From Bacteroidota bacterium (lineage in GTDB: Bacteria > Bacteroidota > Bacteroidia > Chitinophagales > Chitinophagaceae): 40,129 nt of DNA. The translations under genes were made by a program, and so were the position numbers. Below are positions 17,714 through 26,925 of this stretch, piece after piece (within the stretch, counting starts at the first letter, position 1; each line of letters starts with the position of its first letter). Under the pieces are notes generated by a model. The model was not told the origin of the DNA, searched no databases, and worked only from the letters and a program-made list of their open reading frames with translations. Location: the NCBI GenBank assembly GCA_013286485.1, contig JABDFN010000007.1, positions 1 through 40,129 on the forward strand, written 5' to 3'.

Positions 17714-19213
17714 TTAAAAACCTTCTATTTCAGGTTGCCTGTATTTCCATATGACCTGTAAGGCTTTTAATTCGTATGGTTTCCAGTAAAAATTGGCTTT
17801 ATACCGTATGCCCGAAACCACGCGCATAATGCTGCGTTTTAAATTATTCAATCGTATATCAGATACTGTAGGATAATAACTATTCAGTACCACCTCAAAG
17901 TTTCTTATTTTTTCCCGCATCTCATCGGTAAGCCATGGGGTCATACCATTCTTTCTCAGATCAAAGTTTTCCCATTCTGCACCTATCCAATCTTCTAAAT
18001 TTTTTGGGTACCTGAATCCCGAATCCATTACTTGCTCAAACATTTCAGAACCTTCTGTAGGTACCGGGCTATAAGTATAAATAATGATCTCTGTTTTGGG
18101 ATTTATTTTTTTTATCTCTTTAATGAACCGTATATCAAAATCAATATTGGCCATTACATCAGCAGCAGTATCGGCCGGGGTTCCTAATACAAAAGAATAT
18201 TCCGGTATAATATCAAACTTTGCCATACGCGCTGCAAATTCTTTTAGCTGAGCTCCGGTTTGGGTGCCACCTTTATCCATTTGTGCCAATACTTTGTCAT
18301 TACCACTTTCGGCTCCAAAGAATATCATTTTACAGCCCGATCTGCGCATCAATGCCAGGGTTTCATCAGAATACTTATTAATAGTATCTATCCTTCCCCA
18401 TGCCCACCATATCATCTTTTCAGGTTCTATTAGCTTTGCGAAATCTATAGTCCTCTTTTCAGAAACAAAAAAATTATTGTCATGAAACTCTATTGCATTG
18501 CCACCATATTTTTCTTTCAGGTATTTAATGTCTTTGTACACATTTTCAGCCGATTTTCCTTTCCACCTGGCATTGTATATGGGTACTACTGCACAAAAAG
18601 AACAGGTAAAAGGACAACCTATACTTGAATGATATGCAATTGTTTTTGTGCCTAAGCACGATTTGCCAAGATACCTATGTAAAGGGTAGAAACTATTTAG
18701 TTTTTCGTATGGCAGATTCGGCAGTGAATCCTGGTCATACAGTTCATCTTTTCTTGTCTTAATAATATTATCGCCGGATCTGTATATCAGGTTGCTGATA
18801 AGTTCATAAGGCTTGTTATTTTCAAGAGTATCTACTAATGCCGGGAAAGACTTTTCGCCCGGACCATTAACTATAAAGTCAACATATCCCGAAAGTAGTA
18901 CCACCTTCGGTTGTCCGGCAGGGAAGTACCCCCCCCATATTATTTTTATTTCAGGAAATAGTTCGCGCGTTTTCTTTGAGATTGGTATGGCCTGTTTCAA
19001 CTGGGGCCCCGGCATACAGGTAAGGCCAAAATACTTATATTCTCCTGTTTTGAAATAATTAAATATTTTCTCGGCAGGGTTTGTTTCCATATTGCCATCT
19101 ACTATCACATACTCATATTTACCATCAATAGATCCGGCAATGGATAAGATGGAATTAGGTATACGTGGCTTAAATTTTAAACTTCTTGGATTGAATAATA
19201 ATACTTTATTCAT
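17714..19213 (-). CDS. B12-binding-type radical SAM enzyme
   Basis: A 499-residue protein with the BchE-like two-domain layout. An N-terminal Rossmann-like, cobalamin-binding-type region (about 1-135, with VLLFNPR, YFGLTCMPGP, IIWGGYFPAG, VDFIVNGPGE) precedes a radical SAM domain with CxxxCxxC at C200-C204-C207 (IGCPFTCSFCAV). The KYGGNAIEFHDNNFF stretch follows, as in this class. The base-on cobalamin motif DxHxxG is not evident. Known relatives carry out methylations, cyclisations or C-C bond changes on unactivated carbons, including in hopanoid, bacteriochlorophyll and antibiotic pathways; the substrate here is unknown. It is followed by the SPASM radical SAM gene 11 bases downstream; together they form a two-gene operon. 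Confidence 0.88.
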   Translation of the reverse strand: MNKVLLFNPRSLKFKPRIPNSILSIAGSIDGKYEYVIVDGNMETNPAEKIFNYFKTGEYKYFGLTCMPGPQLKQAIPISKKTRELFPEIKIIWGGYFPAGQPKVVLLSGYVDFIVNGPGEKSFPALVDTLENNKPYELISNLIYRSGDNIIKTRKDELYDQDSLPNLPYEKLNSFYPLHRYLGKSCLGTKTIAYHSSIGCPFTCSFCAVVPIYNARWKGKSAENVYKDIKYLKEKYGGNAIEFHDNNFFVSEKRTIDFAKLIEPEKMIWWAWGRIDTINKYSDETLALMRRSGCKMIFFGAESGNDKVLAQMDKGGTQTGAQLKEFAARMAKFDIIPEYSFVLGTPADTAADVMANIDFDIRFIKEIKKINPKTEIIIYTYSPVPTEGSEMFEQVMDSGFRYPKNLEDWIGAEWENFDLRKNGMTPWLTDEMREKIRNFEVVLNSYYPTVSDIRLNNLKRSIMRVVSGIRYKANFYWKPYELKALQVIWKYRQPEIEGF

Positions 19214-19349
19214 AGTTCACTAAAGTTAGGCATTTATCATATTAGACGAGCAAAAGAAACCTGAAACGGTATATTTATACACTATGCCTTTGAAATAAGG
19301 TGCTGAATCAATAGTAGTACAACATCCCTTATAAATTCTATTGTCTGAA

Positions 19350-20315
19350 TTATCTCAATAAATATTCTGATTTTATTCCGTTCTTATCCCTCCATGTAGC
19401 ATAGCATTTATGTATATGTGCCAATGCATGTTTATTGTCTGCTATTTTTTTGGTATTAGTAATTTTAAAAAACATGAACTTATGGATGCCATGTGCAAAT
19501 GATGATAATAATTCAAGTTCTTTATATTCAATCAAACCTTTAGGTAGAGGTAAATTGTACAGCTCAGAATGCCCATCAATAAAATCAAAATTTTCTTTAG
19601 CAACTAATTCCTTCATGTGGTTTTTACCTAAGCTATATACTTTTATATAGTTAGAGGAATGAATGTCTGATATTAATATCTTCTTATTTTCTTCAACTTG
19701 CGAACATGCTTTTCCGCCAATACGCAATGATATTATATAGTATCCGTTAATCATTCCATGTAGATCGGTAGGGAAAATATTATATTTTTCATCGCTCCCA
19801 ACTGTTATAAGACATACTTTTCTAGGGAGTGAATAAACAACCTGAACAGTTTTATATACTCTGTTTGTAAGATAGATATTCCCCTTTTTTTTATTGAAAA
19901 GAACATTGTGAAGATCAAAAATAAGTTGGTGAAAACTATTTGTAAATTTATGTTCACCTTTAACAGCTTCGTAGTAACTGATATGCAGATCATCAATTAT
20001 AAATTGATGTATCTTTTTTAGTAATAGCGTAGCTAATTCTTTTTTATTGTTTATTATTTCACCCGGCAAATAACTTTCATTGGCAAATGACATATGAGTA
20101 TATGCATTAGGATTATAGGTCCCGTAATCCCAGAAAGCCGCAATGCTATAGCCTATAATTAAATGCTCAAAACTAATTTCTTTTAAAATTTTCTTTTGCG
20201 GGGTTACTAGGTATACGTGAAGTGGATTTTGCATATCACCTTTTGAAAGGCATAAAAATTCCTGTATATAATTGAGGCCGTTGATTTTGTGAAATATTTT
20301 ATTAGCAAGCTTCAT
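19350..20315 (-). CDS. Putative flavin-reductase-like (FMN-binding split barrel) protein
   Basis: A 321-residue protein. The first 155 residues match nothing I recognise. The second half resembles flavin reductase/flavoredoxin proteins: SLPRKVCLITVGSDEKYNIF at about 165-185, TDLHGMINGYYIISLRIGG, then ILISDIHSS, and near the end LIEYKELELL...AHGIHKFMFFKITNTK. The last piece corresponds to the family's pattern in which a strand precedes a GDH-type loop. If right, it would bind FMN and supply or use reducing equivalents. The gene is divergent from the first GT4 gene (97 bases apart) and 136 bases upstream of the B12-type radical SAM gene. It may supply electrons to the radical SAM enzymes, which is inference. 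Confidence in the coding region is high, in the family moderate. Confidence 0.6.
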   Translation of the reverse strand: MKLANKIFHKINGLNYIQEFLCLSKGDMQNPLHVYLVTPQKKILKEISFEHLIIGYSIAAFWDYGTYNPNAYTHMSFANESYLPGEIINNKKELATLLLKKIHQFIIDDLHISYYEAVKGEHKFTNSFHQLIFDLHNVLFNKKKGNIYLTNRVYKTVQVVYSLPRKVCLITVGSDEKYNIFPTDLHGMINGYYIISLRIGGKACSQVEENKKILISDIHSSNYIKVYSLGKNHMKELVAKENFDFIDGHSELYNLPLPKGLIEYKELELLSSFAHGIHKFMFFKITNTKKIADNKHALAHIHKCYATWRDKNGIKSEYLLR

Positions 20316-20412
20316 CTGTTGTGTTGATCTAACAATATTTTTAAGGATATTTACAAATATATATGAATTGTCAAATTGTTTATTGTGAAAGCAGCGAAAT
20401 TAATCTTGTAAA

Positions 20413-21525
20413 ATGATAAAACTTATTGATTTATCCTTTTATGCTTATACTGATCATGCTAGATTTTCGCAGGTATTGAAATCGCTAAGACAATCTTTAG
20501 GGTATGCTAAATTTTTAAATAACAACATAAATACACAATTTGTAAAGCACTTTGACAGTAATAGCTATGAAACGATTGATGGTATTCGGTATGCAGGGTT
20601 TAAAAGCCGTAATAAATTCTGGTATATACCATTTAACACTTTACGATATATAAAAAGAGAAAAACCTGACATTATATTGGTGCAGGGGCTAAAATTTCCA
20701 ATTCAAACCATTGCTCTCAGGTTATTTGTCGGTAAAAGACCAAAGATTATAGTGCAGCATCATGGCGAATTACCATTGAAAGGACTAAAACACCCTTTTT
20801 CTAAATTAGCTGATATGGCTGTAGATGCATATATTTTTACTTCGCGGGGAAATTTCAAGCTATGGGAAAAGAATAATAATATCAGGAAGAACAGGCCTTG
20901 CTTCGAGGTACTTGAAGCTTCTACAAATTTTCAAAAACAAGATAATAAACTGTCTAAAAATAAATTAGGCATAAAAACTGATAACAATTTTTTGTGGGTA
21001 GGAAGGCTTGATGATAATAAAGATCCGCTAACTGTACTAAACGGGTTTGAGCAATATTTGACAATTGAGCCCGACGCAAAACTACATATGATTTATCAAT
21101 ATGATGGCTTATTAGGCAAAGTGAAGAACACCATTAATAATAGCACTTTATTAAAAAATGCCGTACGTCTTGTTGGTAAAGTTGCGCACGATGAATTGGT
21201 TTTTTGGTTTAGCGCTTGCGAATTCTTTATACTGGGCAGCCACAAAGAAGGTTCCGGATATGCGTTAATAGAGGCTATGGCATGCGGATGTATTCCGGTT
21301 GTTACTGATATCCCATCTTTTAATAAAATAACTAGCGATGGCCGTTATGGTTTTTTATATGAAGTAGGCAATACAGGCAGCTTATTTAGTGTGCTGAAAA
21401 ACTTGCACGCAATAGATAAGACAGAAATGTCAGAGAAAATTGTTGAGCATTTTTCTGAAGAGTTATCATTTAAAAAAATAGCTGACAACTTATATGGTAT
21501 TTTCAGGAAGCTGGTAACCGAATAA
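20413..21525 (+). CDS. Family 4-like glycosyltransferase
   Basis: A 370-residue GT-B glycosyltransferase. The N-terminal Rossmann half includes KPDIILVQGLKFP and KIIVQHHGEL. The C-terminal half begins with NFLWVGRLDDNKDPLTVLNG and carries the donor-binding EX7E element in KEGSGYALIEAMACGC, followed by PVVTDIPSF, as in GT4 retaining enzymes that use nucleotide-sugar donors. No membrane segment is seen, so it is cytoplasmic or peripheral. Its last 36 bases overlap the end of the convergent second glycosyltransferase gene, which is unusual. The acceptor is unknown. It is the only plus-strand gene between two minus-strand operons and may be expressed separately. Confidence 0.88.
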   Translation: MIKLIDLSFYAYTDHARFSQVLKSLRQSLGYAKFLNNNINTQFVKHFDSNSYETIDGIRYAGFKSRNKFWYIPFNTLRYIKREKPDIILVQGLKFPIQTIALRLFVGKRPKIIVQHHGELPLKGLKHPFSKLADMAVDAYIFTSRGNFKLWEKNNNIRKNRPCFEVLEASTNFQKQDNKLSKNKLGIKTDNNFLWVGRLDDNKDPLTVLNGFEQYLTIEPDAKLHMIYQYDGLLGKVKNTINNSTLLKNAVRLVGKVAHDELVFWFSACEFFILGSHKEGSGYALIEAMACGCIPVVTDIPSFNKITSDGRYGFLYEVGNTGSLFSVLKNLHAIDKTEMSEKIVEHFSEELSFKKIADNLYGIFRKLVTE

Positions 21526-22563
21526 GTTCAGCACATTTTGTGCAATATCATCCATTTTATAAACTTCAATAGGCTGATATTTTGTATGAGGATCATTAAG
21601 AAGTTTATATGCTTTCGCTGCCATTTCTTCTTTTGTTGCTACTATATGCCAATTTTGTATTTCGCTATGCATGGGCTTGCAAAAGCTTATCACATGTGCG
21701 CCCGCATACAAGGCTTCCAGGCATACTGTGCTAAATCCCTCATAAGATGATGGATGAAGAAATACCTTTGATCGCTGCATGAGTTTTAGAACTTCTGTAT
21801 GTTGTTTTTCATTCGTTATTTCTATGCTATCTTCTAATTGCAGGATAGCTACTTGATTTCGTAATGCTTTTTCTTCAGGTCCCTTACCACACAATATGCT
21901 TTTTATCCCGGGTAACTGTTTTGAAACAGCATTTACAACATCAACGAATATTGAATATTGCTTTAATGGTATTAGCGATCCCGCGCCCATTATATCTATA
22001 TCTTTGTTCGGGTTCGTATTATCAAACAATGTTTTGTCAATGCCATTTGGAAGTATACGGGAAGGCATTACACCGTAATTCTTATAAAACTCATTTGCCA
22101 GGAAGTCAGACATGGCTACCAGTTCATATGGTTGGGTTTGCATCAATCTTGCAAAAACATTACCCTTTTTAACATCCTGGCCTATTAACCAACATATGCT
22201 TTTCTTATGGTGCCTTATCGCAAACCTTTTAGCTATCAATGCATGTTCTCCTATCCACAGACTCATAGTCCCAACTACATTATATTCTTTATTGAGTTTG
22301 CTTAATACTCGCCAAAGCATTATCAATTCAAATGGTTTTCTTAAAATTCCCTTTTTTGCATACAAGCTAATTACTTTATTCCCATACCATGTATAAGTTG
22401 ATCTGGTATGAGGGTATTGATATGCTATTATTACAATATTCCAATCAGGAAATTTTTTGTTCAATGCTTTTATCAGCAGTTGAAGAAATGGCAAATTCGT
22501 GGTGTCTTCCTCATTTATAGCAAACCCGGGGCTTATTAGTACCAGTGTTTTATTGCTGTTCAT
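21490..22563 (-). CDS. Family 4-like glycosyltransferase (operon member)
   Basis: A 357-residue GT-B glycosyltransferase. Features include LVLISPGFAINEEDTTNLPF at the N-terminus, KSICWLIGQDV, the mid-protein PNGIDKTLF, IMGAGSLIPLKQYSIFVDVV opening the second Rossmann half, and the EX7E-type YEGFSTVCLEALYAGAHV. It should transfer a sugar from a nucleotide donor to an unknown acceptor. The start ATG at 22563 overlaps the end of the ABC transporter gene by 14 bases, so translation is likely coupled. It is the last gene of the six-gene operon that begins at 28373, and its 3' end overlaps the convergent GT4 gene by 36 bases. Confidence 0.88.
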   Translation of the reverse strand: MNSNKTLVLISPGFAINEEDTTNLPFLQLLIKALNKKFPDWNIVIIAYQYPHTRSTYTWYGNKVISLYAKKGILRKPFELIMLWRVLSKLNKEYNVVGTMSLWIGEHALIAKRFAIRHHKKSICWLIGQDVKKGNVFARLMQTQPYELVAMSDFLANEFYKNYGVMPSRILPNGIDKTLFDNTNPNKDIDIMGAGSLIPLKQYSIFVDVVNAVSKQLPGIKSILCGKGPEEKALRNQVAILQLEDSIEITNEKQHTEVLKLMQRSKVFLHPSSYEGFSTVCLEALYAGAHVISFCKPMHSEIQNWHIVATKEEMAAKAYKLLNDPHTKYQPIEVYKMDDIAQNVLNLFGYQLPENTI

Positions 22564-24211
22564 CTAACGAGATTATTTTATTGCATACAGACATATTATT
22601 CATATTATGCGATATAAGTAGTATCATTTTTCCTTGTTGGGCAAGCGATTTAAAATGTTCCAACAAAAGGAGCTCTGAAGTTTTATCCAGTTCATTAAAA
22701 GGCTCATCTAAAATTATCAGGTTCGAATCTTTATACAAAGCCCTTGCTATTGCTATTCTTTGCCTTTGCCCGCCGCTTATGTTCTTGCCATTGTCTGTAA
22801 TAAGCGTTTCTAATTCAGTTTGATGATTTTTGATCAGGTTATCTAAGCCACTGGCCTCTATTGCAGCTTGCAACCTGTCATTGTCCGGCTGTTCTTCAAA
22901 ACTGATGTTTTTCAGCAAAGTATCATGAACAAGAAACGTTTGTTGTTTTACATAAGAAATATCATTCCAGTACTGCTGTATATTATTTGCGGCTACAGGT
23001 TTATTATTTATGAATATAGTCCCTTCATCTGCTTGTAAAAATCCTAGTAATAGGTTAACAATTGTAGTTTTCCCTTTTCCTGAAGGCCCAGATATGCCTA
23101 TAATATCTCCGGGTACTATTTTTAGATTAATGTTGTTTATAGATGCCTTTTCCGAATGAAAATATGATACATGCGACAGTTCTATAGAAGTTATTTTATT
23201 TTCAGATAACTTATTGCCGGATGAGTTTGCCTCGTGAATGATATTATTCAGTGTGAATTCATGAGTTTTTATGTGTGCAGCAATATTTGATATTTTCACT
23301 ATCCCCGGTATTAATTTATAGGCCGCTATCATAAATACGCCTATACTAATTATTTCTCCCGGTAAGGATGTTGTCATTTCCCTATTGGCGATTATTAAAA
23401 CAGACAATCCTAAAACAGCAAAAATTTCTATGAGCCTGGTGGGTAATCCCTGTGTTACTTGTATATCAGATAAGTACTTGTTTAGTTTTTTTTGTTGCCC
23501 CGAATACCTGTTAATGAAGAAAGTATGTTTATCATAAATGTTACTCTCAATATATCCTGCTAAGGCTTCATGTAAATATTGTAATGTTAACTCAGACGTG
23601 GTTTTGGCGTGTTCCCTCGCTTCTTTGAGTTTGCGCCTGGAAAAGTAGGTAACAATAAAAATAGGTGGCAGTAATACTATAAGCAATAATAAGAACAGCC
23701 CCGGTTTATATATAAGTATGCCTATAACAGTAAAGCATATTAAAGCAATTTCAGTTGCCATTTGCTGTATCCCAAGTAAAATATATTGTGCAAATTGTAT
23801 GGGATGATCGCTTATTTGCCTGATATAAGTTGATGGTGGTATATGAATGTAGTTGCTATGTTTGCCTTCTAAATAATGCAGCAGGTTGTTGGCAGATATT
23901 CTTGATGCCACCCGGTACATAAACCCATACTGTTTGTGATAATGGATATATCCTGCAACGCTTTTGATGGTAAACAGGATGCTGAATAGTAGTATTAATG
24001 TAAACGAATTTTTATCGGATATCCATTGAGGTAAAAAAGTAAATTGTTTACTTGTATTGTTTTGTGTATAGAATGCAATTACAAATAATAACAATGCCAG
24101 AAATGCAACATCACCTATGCTCACAATAAAATTTAATACCATGGAAGAATAGAATTTTTTCTTTTCCTCAGGGGTGAGTATTAAATGTATTTTATGCAGT
24201 AGTTGTTTCAA
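22550..24211 (-). CDS. ABC transporter resembling PglK lipid-linked glycan flippases
   Basis: A 553-residue half-transporter. The permease domain (about 20-320) has six predicted helices and ends EIISIGVFMIAAYKLIPGI, close to the corresponding part of Campylobacter PglK. The N-terminus HLILTPEEKKKFYSSM is likewise similar in layout. The ATPase domain has Walker A GPSGKGKT (375-382), signature ISGGQ (478-482) and Walker B LIILDE (498-503). PglK flips undecaprenyl-diphosphate oligosaccharides across the inner membrane; a similar lipid-linked cargo here is inferred from sequence and from the adjacent glycosyltransferase. The start is TTG at 24211, since residues 1-23 belong to the conserved N-terminus and the next ATG is residue 24. 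It lies 12 bases after the amidohydrolase gene. Confidence 0.85.
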   Translation of the reverse strand: MKQLLHKIHLILTPEEKKKFYSSMVLNFIVSIGDVAFLALLLFVIAFYTQNNTSKQFTFLPQWISDKNSFTLILLFSILFTIKSVAGYIHYHKQYGFMYRVASRISANNLLHYLEGKHSNYIHIPPSTYIRQISDHPIQFAQYILLGIQQMATEIALICFTVIGILIYKPGLFLLLLIVLLPPIFIVTYFSRRKLKEAREHAKTTSELTLQYLHEALAGYIESNIYDKHTFFINRYSGQQKKLNKYLSDIQVTQGLPTRLIEIFAVLGLSVLIIANREMTTSLPGEIISIGVFMIAAYKLIPGIVKISNIAAHIKTHEFTLNNIIHEANSSGNKLSENKITSIELSHVSYFHSEKASINNINLKIVPGDIIGISGPSGKGKTTIVNLLLGFLQADEGTIFINNKPVAANNIQQYWNDISYVKQQTFLVHDTLLKNISFEEQPDNDRLQAAIEASGLDNLIKNHQTELETLITDNGKNISGGQRQRIAIARALYKDSNLIILDEPFNELDKTSELLLLEHFKSLAQQGKMILLISHNMNNMSVCNKIISLDEQQ

Positions 24212-24223
24212 CAGTATAGTGTA

Positions 24224-25363
24224 TTAGTGTATTGGTATCGCTGCTTTTGTTGAATAGGATTTTATTTTTTGTATTAAACCCGGTAGGTCACCTTCTACAA
24301 ATTTGCTTTTGCCATTAATAGTTATTTTACTGAAATTACTAAACTTATTACTCGCAACTTGTTTTTGTAAGGTTTCGTCATATAACCTTACATTGCCTTT
24401 ATGCATCACTAGTAGTATATCCTCTGGGTTTATGTTATAAAACGACTCTGATATTGTAGCACCATTTTTAATATTAGCAATAACAATATCAGCATTATAA
24501 CCTGCTTTTAAAGAACCTGTATCTTGTAGTCGGCAAGCGTTTGCGGCATTTGTAGTTAGACTGTTATACAACTCTTCATTAGTTAGCATCTTTTCTGTTC
24601 TTCCCTTGCGTATATGTTCCCATATATTCCAATGGGCCGTTAGTGTCGAGTCTGTTCCGAAAAGAATGGTTGTATGTTGTTTTAGTTTATCAATTGGAGC
24701 AGTAGCACCAACAAGGAAGTAGTTAGAATCCGGGCACCAGGCCAAAGCATGAAAACCATGAGCCTGTTCACTGTCCATTGCAATGCCATGAATAGCAATT
24801 ATTTTTTTCTTAATAAAGTTCCACTTCAGCAGATCCGTTATTTCCTTATGAGACACAGCATCTGTCCCTTCTCCAACATGAACCTGTATAAGGCTATTTG
24901 TTAAGGGATTATTCAATTTTAAAAATATGCTTTTCTCAAATCCTACAGAATGCAATGCTTTTATTTTTTGTACTACATTGATCAATTCATTATCAATTTG
25001 CAGCTGTGCTCCATGATTTACAACTGTAGTAACTCCGCAGATAAGGTTTTTATAAATACCCCATTGTGTACGTAAGTCTATTGGTATTTTAAGCACATCA
25101 TTAATAATATCCTTATTATGCAGATGAATGTCTGTACCCCATTCCCTGTAATTTTGATAAATGCGGTTGCCTATTTTAGGAAATACGTTAAGTTCTAAAT
25201 GATCGTGCGCATTTATAAGCCCTGGAAATACAATAGCATTATCAAAATGGATACCTGGATCATCAATAGCTGTATCATTTCGGGATATATGGCTTATTTT
25301 CTCACCCGGTATACTAATGTCAATTATCTCATTATGAATGGTGTGGAGATTACGAAGCAGCAT
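24224..25363 (-). CDS. Amidohydrolase-superfamily enzyme (deaminase/chlorohydrolase type)
   Basis: A 379-residue cytosolic metal-dependent hydrolase. Candidate metal ligands follow the cytosine-deaminase/TRZ-ATZ pattern: H53 and H55 in NAHDHLE, H162 with E166 in VHVGEG, H192 in AIHGIAMD, and D238 in FGTDS. The C-terminal GYNADIVIANI block belongs to the small beta domain. Members hydrolyse C-N bonds of amides, nucleobases, triazines or related rings, so the substrate probably contains such a bond. Its ATG at 25363 overlaps the preceding methyltransferase gene by 14 bases, and the flippase gene follows 12 bases later, placing it firmly in the operon. An amidohydrolase in a glycan-export operon is unusual and points to a nitrogen-containing intermediate. 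Confidence 0.88.
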   Translation of the reverse strand: MLLRNLHTIHNEIIDISIPGEKISHISRNDTAIDDPGIHFDNAIVFPGLINAHDHLELNVFPKIGNRIYQNYREWGTDIHLHNKDIINDVLKIPIDLRTQWGIYKNLICGVTTVVNHGAQLQIDNELINVVQKIKALHSVGFEKSIFLKLNNPLTNSLIQVHVGEGTDAVSHKEITDLLKWNFIKKKIIAIHGIAMDSEQAHGFHALAWCPDSNYFLVGATAPIDKLKQHTTILFGTDSTLTAHWNIWEHIRKGRTEKMLTNEELYNSLTTNAANACRLQDTGSLKAGYNADIVIANIKNGATISESFYNINPEDILLVMHKGNVRLYDETLQKQVASNKFSNFSKITINGKSKFVEGDLPGLIQKIKSYSTKAAIPIH

Positions 25364-26096
25364 CTTCTTTTTTTATGTGCATACCGTATATAATAGCGCT
25401 TCCCTTATGCTTTTCGTATACATGCAGGGCGTTTTGTTTGGTATAGTAGTGTTTTAATCTGTCGTCAATAACAATTTCCTCAAAATACAATATTCTTAAA
25501 TGAAGTCGTGATAGTATTTCTTTAATGGTATCAATGCTATGAATATAATTCTTAACTGCTACCGTTTTGCCCCCATATGAAAAAGTTCTTTGCCCACCTT
25601 GAGCAAGATTGGAAGGGTGATAATCAGTAAGTAACATTTCTCCTGTTCTTTTTAAAACCCTGTTCCACTCTGTTATGGCTTCTTCAATATTGTCTATATG
25701 TGCTATAGCAAGAGTAGAGATGATCACGTCGCAAGATTCATTTGCTAAATTAGACAGCTTATTAGAACTGAGTTGAGATACATTGGCATCAGGATACTTT
25801 AATTGTAATTTATGTAGCATCTCAATAGATACATCATAACCATACACCTGCTTGGGTTCCTGTTTACTTATTTTCCCCCAATGCCTGCCTGTTCCGCAAC
25901 CCACGTCTGCAACAACTTTACCTTTTAAGTTTGTATTGCCCAGCAGCTTTGAAAATAATTGTTCATCCAATGCAAGTATCAGGTTATCCGGCTGTGAATC
26001 GTATGTTTGGGCCCATAGGTCATAAGCCTCTGCAGCTTCGGTTTCTCTTATTGTATTAGGTAGTAATATGCGTTTTATTTTATCAAGCAGGGCCAT
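25350..26096 (-). CDS. Class I SAM-dependent methyltransferase (second in operon)
   Basis: A 248-residue methyltransferase. SAM-binding motif I VVADVGCGTGR is at about 61-71, the acidic-loop GYDVSIEML about 15-25 residues further, then CDVIISTLAIAHIDNIEEAI and the post-motif NRVLKRTGEMLLTDYHP, the usual layout of the UbiE/COQ5-like group. It transfers a methyl group to O, N or C of a small molecule; the acceptor is unknown. It starts 4 bases after the stop of the other methyltransferase gene and its 3' end overlaps the amidohydrolase gene by 14 bases. The two adjacent methyltransferases share little sequence outside the SAM fold, so they probably act at different positions. Confidence 0.88.
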   Translation of the reverse strand: MALLDKIKRILLPNTIRETEAAEAYDLWAQTYDSQPDNLILALDEQLFSKLLGNTNLKGKVVADVGCGTGRHWGKISKQEPKQVYGYDVSIEMLHKLQLKYPDANVSQLSSNKLSNLANESCDVIISTLAIAHIDNIEEAITEWNRVLKRTGEMLLTDYHPSNLAQGGQRTFSYGGKTVAVKNYIHSIDTIKEILSRLHLRILYFEEIVIDDRLKHYYTKQNALHVYEKHKGSAIIYGMHIKKEDAAS

Positions 26097-26100
26097 TAGG

Positions 26101-26925
26101 TTATTGTTTTTTTCTCAGGGTAATAATATAATAATCGCCTATGTTTTTCCACGGCCATTTTGTTTTTAATTGCGCTTCCTTTCTTTTTAAAAGATTAAAC
26201 GTGTTAGGATGCTTATCTGCAAAATGTTCAAAATAAGATGGTGGAACGATCGTACAAAGCCCCTCCACACTTACCAATTCAAATTCGTTAGCTGCGGCTT
26301 TAACAACATCAGATGCTTTGTAATACCAGCAGGTAAAGTTTACACCTTCTATATGTGCAGCAGCGCCATTTTTGCTGCCTAGCCTTCGAAAAGCTGATTT
26401 AAAGTTGCCGCGTACTGCCAATGCTAATTCCCATAAGCAAAATGGAGGTAGCAATACCATGGTTACCATTCCCCGGCGTTTTAGTAATACAGGTAATGTT
26501 CTTAATATTTCAGGAAGACGGTCAGTGCAGTTCAATCCTGCAAAATTGGAAAAGATAAGATCGAACGGGCCTTTGTTTTTCAGATCTTGTAATGCAAGAA
26601 AAGAACATTGTTCTACGGATATATTATTTACAAGGCCTTTATCTGCCACCTTGGTTTTTAGTTTTTCCAGCATGCCTGCTGCAATATCTGTAGCATGAAC
26701 AGTATGCCCGCGTTGCGCAAAATAGATACTGTCTTCACCTGTGCCCGCGTTTAATTCTAATATACTACTATGTGCTGTAAGAAATTGTTCTACATGAGCT
26801 CTTACACGCTCTCTTTTATATTGTACGATCTTATTATTGCTATAGATATCATCGAATATTGCAGACTGCTTACTAAAAGCAGCGGCAGCAAGTTGTTCAT
26901 GTATGGTATGTGCTGGATCCGGCAT
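26101..26925 (-). CDS. Class I SAM-dependent methyltransferase (first in operon)
   Basis: A 274-residue methyltransferase. Motif I is ILELNAGTGEDSIYFA, with HATDIAAGMLEKL as the acidic loop and GPFDLIFSNFAGLNC as motif II. I chose ATG at 26925 because it forms a TAATG overlap with the stop of the upstream radical SAM gene and has GAGAAG six bases upstream. An alternative start at 26991 would add 22 residues lying entirely inside the upstream gene. The C-terminal region (VNFTCWYYKASDV, LCTIVPPSYFEHF) is hydrophobic, consistent with a lipid-like acceptor, but this is inference. Coupled translation with the B12-type radical SAM suggests both act on the same molecule. Confidence 0.85.
   Translation of the reverse strand: MPDPAHTIHEQLAAAAFSKQSAIFDDIYSNNKIVQYKRERVRAHVEQFLTAHSSILELNAGTGEDSIYFAQRGHTVHATDIAAGMLEKLKTKVADKGLVNNISVEQCSFLALQDLKNKGPFDLIFSNFAGLNCTDRLPEILRTLPVLLKRRGMVTMVLLPPFCLWELALAVRGNFKSAFRRLGSKNGAAAHIEGVNFTCWYYKASDVVKAAANEFELVSVEGLCTIVPPSYFEHFADKHPNTFNLLKRKEAQLKTKWPWKNIGDYYIITLRKKQ

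Noticed and set aside
19221-19254. Possible promoter TTTG-N22-TAACTTTA for the two radical SAM genes
   Set aside because: The spacer is too long, the last base of the -7 box differs, and it would leave almost no leader before the ATG at 19213; kept only as a weak possibility.
16662-19349. RiPP locus, suggested by a SPASM-type radical SAM enzyme
   Set aside because: No short precursor-like open frame was found in the 136-base gap or around the gene, and no peptidase or RRE-like protein is adjacent.
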